From: an uncultured Pelosinus sp.
GTDB taxonomy: Bacteria > Bacillota > Negativicutes > UMGS1260
Assembly: GCA_900550105.1 (NCBI GenBank)
Contig: URQW01000061.1
Coordinates: 1-15,662, forward strand
Length of the DNA stretch: 15,662 nucleotides
Direction of reading: 5' to 3'
Part shown: positions 12,808-15,662 of the stretch, piece after piece
Numbering within the stretch: the first letter of the stretch is position 1
Layout: the number at the start of each line of letters is the position of its first letter
Program-made: the position numbers and the translations under genes
The notes under the pieces: model-generated
Seen by the model: only the letters and a program-made list of their open reading frames with translations
Database searches by the model: none
Told to the model about the DNA's origin: nothing

Positions 12808-14214
12808 TTGGGCTCTGATAAACAGGCAAAAACTCCGGAATGGGCCGAATCAATTACGGGAATACCACGCGAGCAGATTACAGCTTTAGCGCGAAAATAT
12901 GCTACAAGGCGACCAGGCGCTTTGATTCAAGGGTATGGTCCACAGCGTCATGCCTATGGCGAACAAATCGTTCGTTGTGGCACTGTCTTAGCGGCCATGA
13001 CAGGAAATGTTGGCAGGAAGGGCGGTTGGGCTTCAGGCCATGGTAAACCAGCCCAAGACATTCCACTTGCGTCTATCCCAATTTCCAATCCTTGCAAAGC
13101 ACAAATTTCTATGTTTACTTGGACTGAAGCGCTAGTACGGGGAACTGAAATGGGAGCGGAAGCAGGGGTCAGAGGGGTTTCTAAACTGAATTCTAATATT
13201 AAGCTGATTTTTAACTTGGGCGGTAATTGTTTAACAAATCAGCACTCTGATACGAATGGTACGGCTAAATTATTGGAAGATGAATCATTAGCGGAATTGA
13301 TTGTTGATAACGGCCACTTTCTTACACCTAGCGCAAGATATGCTGATATTGTTTTACCTGCCGATACGTTTATGGAACGGGAAGATCTAGTCAATCCCTG
13401 GCTTTATGGCGACTATGTTTTATATGGAAATCAGGCGGTAGAGCCGCCAGGCCAATGCCGCAATGGCTATAGTTGGGTTAGCGATTTGGCCCAAAAACTG
13501 GGGCTGCACGATGTGTTTACAGCAGGGCGTACCTTACGAGAATGGCTACAGTATCTTGTGGCAGAAACGCGAAAGGTTGATCCTGATTTTCCGTCGTTTG
13601 AAAAGTTTCAGGCCAAAGGGATTTATCGTCGTTATTACAAGGAGCCTTATATTGCCTTTCAAGAGCAAATTGATAATCCCCAAGAATACCCTTTTCCAAC
13701 GCCATCAGGAAAAATCGAGATCTTTTCACAGCGGCTATGGCAAATGGAGAAACTAAAAACGATTCCGGCTATACCGAAATATATTACGGCTTGGGAAGGA
13801 CCGGAAGATCCTTTGATAAAAAAATATCCGCTGCAGTGTATCGGGCATCATTATAAGCGCCGTGTCCACTCGACCTTCGATAATACTCGCTGGATGGAGG
13901 AAGCAGGGCGTCAGGAAGTCTGGATGAATCCGCTTGATGCCGCAAGCCGACAGATCGTTGATGGGGAAAATGTTCGGGTCTTCAACTCTCGCGGTATTAT
14001 TGTTTTACCAGTAAAAGTAACTCCTCGGATTATGCCAGGTGTTGTATCGGTACCGCAAGGAGCCTGGTGGACGCCTGATGAAACAGGGATTGATCGGCGC
14101 GGTTGCATTAATGTTCTGACGAAGTATGCGCCAACACCTTTGGCTTTTGGCAATCCCCAGCACACGAATTTGGTGGAAGTGGAAAGCGACGAAAGTGAGC
14201 CTTTAGAAAAATAG
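12808..14214 (+). CDS. DmsA-like molybdopterin oxidoreductase, C-terminal part (after -1 frameshift)
   Basis: The remaining 468 codons of the catalytic subunit. It begins at a TTG without a ribosome-binding site, and the frame is open upstream through 12790 (KAYILG), so this is a continuation and not a separate gene. Family features are KTPEWAESITGIPREQI, IQGYGPQRHAYGEQIVR, the NVGRKGGWASGHGKP cofactor loop, YADIVLPADTFMEREDL, and the C-terminal molybdopterin dinucleotide-binding domain (from about IGHHYKRRVHSTFDN to TNLVEVE). The sequence is well conserved after the junction, which suggests either a recent mutation, a sequencing error, or real recoding. Confidence 0.88.
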   Translation: MGSDKQAKTPEWAESITGIPREQITALARKYATRRPGALIQGYGPQRHAYGEQIVRCGTVLAAMTGNVGRKGGWASGHGKPAQDIPLASIPISNPCKAQISMFTWTEALVRGTEMGAEAGVRGVSKLNSNIKLIFNLGGNCLTNQHSDTNGTAKLLEDESLAELIVDNGHFLTPSARYADIVLPADTFMEREDLVNPWLYGDYVLYGNQAVEPPGQCRNGYSWVSDLAQKLGLHDVFTAGRTLREWLQYLVAETRKVDPDFPSFEKFQAKGIYRRYYKEPYIAFQEQIDNPQEYPFPTPSGKIEIFSQRLWQMEKLKTIPAIPKYITAWEGPEDPLIKKYPLQCIGHHYKRRVHSTFDNTRWMEEAGRQEVWMNPLDAASRQIVDGENVRVFNSRGIIVLPVKVTPRIMPGVVSVPQGAWWTPDETGIDRRGCINVLTKYAPTPLAFGNPQHTNLVEVESDESEPLEK

Positions 14215-14265
14215 AAAATTGGGCTTTTTTGCCAGGATTTAACCTGATCATGGAGAATATACAAT

Positions 14266-14340
14266 ATGACACAAATAGACTGCGTCAAGCAAAAAGCCTG
14301 TTCGTGGTATGTTAGTACATTAAGGGGGCGGATGTATTGA
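14266..14340 (+). CDS. Possible 24-codon leader ORF overlapping the alcohol dehydrogenase start
   Basis: ATG 14266 opens MTQIDCVKQKACSWYVSTLR and ends in TGA at 14338-14340, overlapping the TTG start of the next gene as TTGA. A GGAG lies about 10 nt upstream. The overlap would permit translational coupling, but an ORF this short can occur by chance and no family is recognised. Confidence 0.25.
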   Translation: MTQIDCVKQKACSWYVSTLRGRMY

Positions 14341-15494
14341 TCGACTGCTTTGAATTTCTATTACCAACAAAAATTAGATATGGCGCTGGAATAGTAAGTG
14401 TTTTGGCGGAAGAACTGCGATTATTGAACGTAAAAAAAGTCATGATTATTACCGATAAAGGTTTAGCGGCAACGGGACTTTTGCAGAAAATCAGTGATCT
14501 TATTACCGCTGCAGACGTGGCTTTTATTACTTATGACGCGATCGAGGCGAACCCGAAGGATACCAATGTGGAGGCGGCGGCTGAGCTTGCTAGACAACAG
14601 GGTATTGATGCATTAGTCGCTTTTGGCGGCGGCAGTCCAATTGATGCGGCCAAGGCGGTGGCTGTCCTGACGCGCCAAGGGGGAAAAGTCCGCGACTATC
14701 AAGGCAAGAATAAAATAAAGAATGATTGCTTGCCGCTTATTACCATTCCGACAACGGCTGGTACGGGCAGTGAAGTCACTTTTTCCTCAGTTATTACTGA
14801 TACAAAAGAGAAGTTCAAATTTACCATAAAAAGTCCGGCAATTGCTGCAAAAGTGGCTATTGTCGATCCTGAACTGACATTTACTGTTCCCGCAATGGTT
14901 ACCGCGGCTACAGGGATTGATGCTCTGACGCACGCAATCGAAGGCTATACAGCAAATTGTACGGAACCGATTGCTGAGGCTGTTGGGTTGTACGCTGTCG
15001 AATATATTGCGCAAAATATCCTGGAGGCCGTAACAAATGGTACGAATCGCGAGGCTCGTGATAAAATGATGATGGGCAGTCTTTTGGCGGGACTTTCTTT
15101 TAGTCATGCCGATGTTGCTTCAGTGCATTGCATGGCGGAAGCCTTGGGGAGTCTGTATGATGCGCCGCATGGTATGTGCAACGCCATATTACTGCCTTAT
15201 GTGATGGAATACAATCTGCCATCGGTGGAATATAAGTACGCACGAATTGCTCGTGCTATGGGAATTGACGAGCAGGATGACGCGAAGGCTGCGCAACAAG
15301 GCATTGAGCATATTAAAGCCTTATCGCAAAAAATCGGTCTGCCTGGTATACGGTCTTTAAACATTGACAAGGCGGATTTCGAACTTTTGGCGGAAATGTC
15401 GGTGAAGAATGGTTCGAATGACAGCAATCCGCGAGCCATAACTAAGGAAGGCTATATGGACTTGTTTGATAAGGCTTACAATGACGGTTATTAA
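14337..15494 (+). CDS. Iron-containing (group III) alcohol dehydrogenase
   Basis: A 385-residue NAD(P)-dependent dehydrogenase interconverting an alcohol and an aldehyde or ketone. The nucleotide-binding motif is GGGSPIDAAKA (97-107), PTTAGTGSEVT (138-148) is intact, and the metal ligands are Asp195 and His199 (GIDALTHAIEGY), His264 and His278 (HCMAEALGSLYDAPHG). The start is TTG 14337, 8 nt after AAGGGGG; an ATG at 14332 in another frame meets a stop at once. It lies about 120 bp after the molybdoenzyme gene without a clear terminator, so it may share its transcript. Butanol, 1,3-propanediol and lactaldehyde enzymes share these motifs, so the substrate cannot be named. Confidence 0.93.
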   Translation: MIDCFEFLLPTKIRYGAGIVSVLAEELRLLNVKKVMIITDKGLAATGLLQKISDLITAADVAFITYDAIEANPKDTNVEAAAELARQQGIDALVAFGGGSPIDAAKAVAVLTRQGGKVRDYQGKNKIKNDCLPLITIPTTAGTGSEVTFSSVITDTKEKFKFTIKSPAIAAKVAIVDPELTFTVPAMVTAATGIDALTHAIEGYTANCTEPIAEAVGLYAVEYIAQNILEAVTNGTNREARDKMMMGSLLAGLSFSHADVASVHCMAEALGSLYDAPHGMCNAILLPYVMEYNLPSVEYKYARIARAMGIDEQDDAKAAQQGIEHIKALSQKIGLPGIRSLNIDKADFELLAEMSVKNGSNDSNPRAITKEGYMDLFDKAYNDGY

Positions 15495-15512
15495 GGTATG
15501 GGAGAATTCACT

Positions 15513-15662
15513 ATGAAATATGAAACAATGGAAGCTGCGATGCGGGGCGAGGCAAGACGTAACTTTTTTATGCAGTGCTCAAGCAAGACCAGACTGGTGC
15601 AAGAGCCAGTTATGAATCCTTATAAGGTTCACGGCCATCCCAATCCCGCCGGGCTTGGTGAT
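15513..15662 (+). CDS. Unrecognised protein, 3' end beyond the window
   Basis: ATG 15513 with GGAGA 7 nt upstream opens a frame that stays open for 50 codons to the last base. It reads MKYETMEAAMRGEARRNFF..., then ...NPYKVHGHPNPAGLGD. It is 18 bp after the alcohol dehydrogenase stop, so probably in the same operon. The start has a charged helix and no signal peptide. I do not recognise the family from this fragment. Confidence 0.6.
   Translation, partial: MKYETMEAAMRGEARRNFFMQCSSKTRLVQEPVMNPYKVHGHPNPAGLGD

Noticed and set aside
12840..13046. Out-of-frame ORF inside the molybdoenzyme gene
   Set aside because: It overlaps strongly conserved coding sequence, has no ribosome-binding site, and reads as a frame shadow.
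13911..14288. 125-codon minus-strand ORF opposite the end of the molybdoenzyme gene
   Set aside because: Most of it is antisense to the conserved cofactor-binding domain, and its peptide has no domain features.

Overview
The window reads as a chromosomal stretch of a strictly anaerobic, low-to-mid GC Firmicute. The gene set (EFR1-type flavodoxin/ferredoxin, DMSO-reductase-type molybdoenzyme, PAS-PucR regulator, iron alcohol dehydrogenase, AT-rich promoters, strong Shine-Dalgarno sites, frequent GTG/TTG starts) fits a Negativicute of the Sporomusaceae type. That placement is inference from gene content. All recognisable genes are on the + strand. I saw no tRNA, rRNA, CRISPR array or insertion sequence.

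Region 1 (1-4642), redox and sulfur handling. A flavodoxin/4Fe-4S protein cut by the window edge is followed by two copies of one cassette: terminator, promoter and TetR-type operator. Copy 1 (810-931) is followed by the eroded 3' end of a tetR gene and an internally deleted thioredoxin-like gene, then by intact ccdA and a fused doxDA. Copy 2 (2996-3120) is followed by intact tetR, tlpA and a dsrE-like gene. Each copy keeps what the other lost, and both promoters carry nearly the same operator, so one TetR protein probably controls both arms: ccdA-doxDA, and tetR-tlpA-dsrE. Together these encode a membrane electron conduit (CcdA), an extracytoplasmic thiol-disulfide protein (TlpA), a predicted thiosulfate:quinone oxidoreductase-like protein (DoxDA) and a cytoplasmic sulfur-relay-type protein.

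Region 2 (4643-8499), alkylation repair and nucleotide clean-up. An Ada-AlkA fusion (methyl sensor, AraC activator and glycosylase) is followed 14 bp later by an Ogt-type methyltransferase. A ykkC-family riboswitch with an overlapping intrinsic terminator then precedes a HAD-Nudix fusion protein. Its Nudix partner suggests the nucleoside-diphosphate-sensing ykkC variant. An alkyltransferase-like protein with Trp in place of the reactive Cys follows, then a strong terminator.

Region 3 (8500-14340), signalling and anaerobic respiration. An AT-rich promoter region leads into an RsbW/SpoIIAB-like ATPase gene and a triple-PAS PucR-type regulator. Next, behind a terminator-like hairpin, come a four-cluster DmsB-like ferredoxin and a DmsA-like molybdopterin oxidoreductase. 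The latter is split by a -1 frameshift that falls exactly on a T TTA AAG heptamer. No DmsC anchor is present and no Tat signal is visible, so the enzyme looks cytoplasmic.

Region 4 (14337-15662): an iron-containing alcohol dehydrogenase, then the first 50 codons of an unrecognised gene running off the end.
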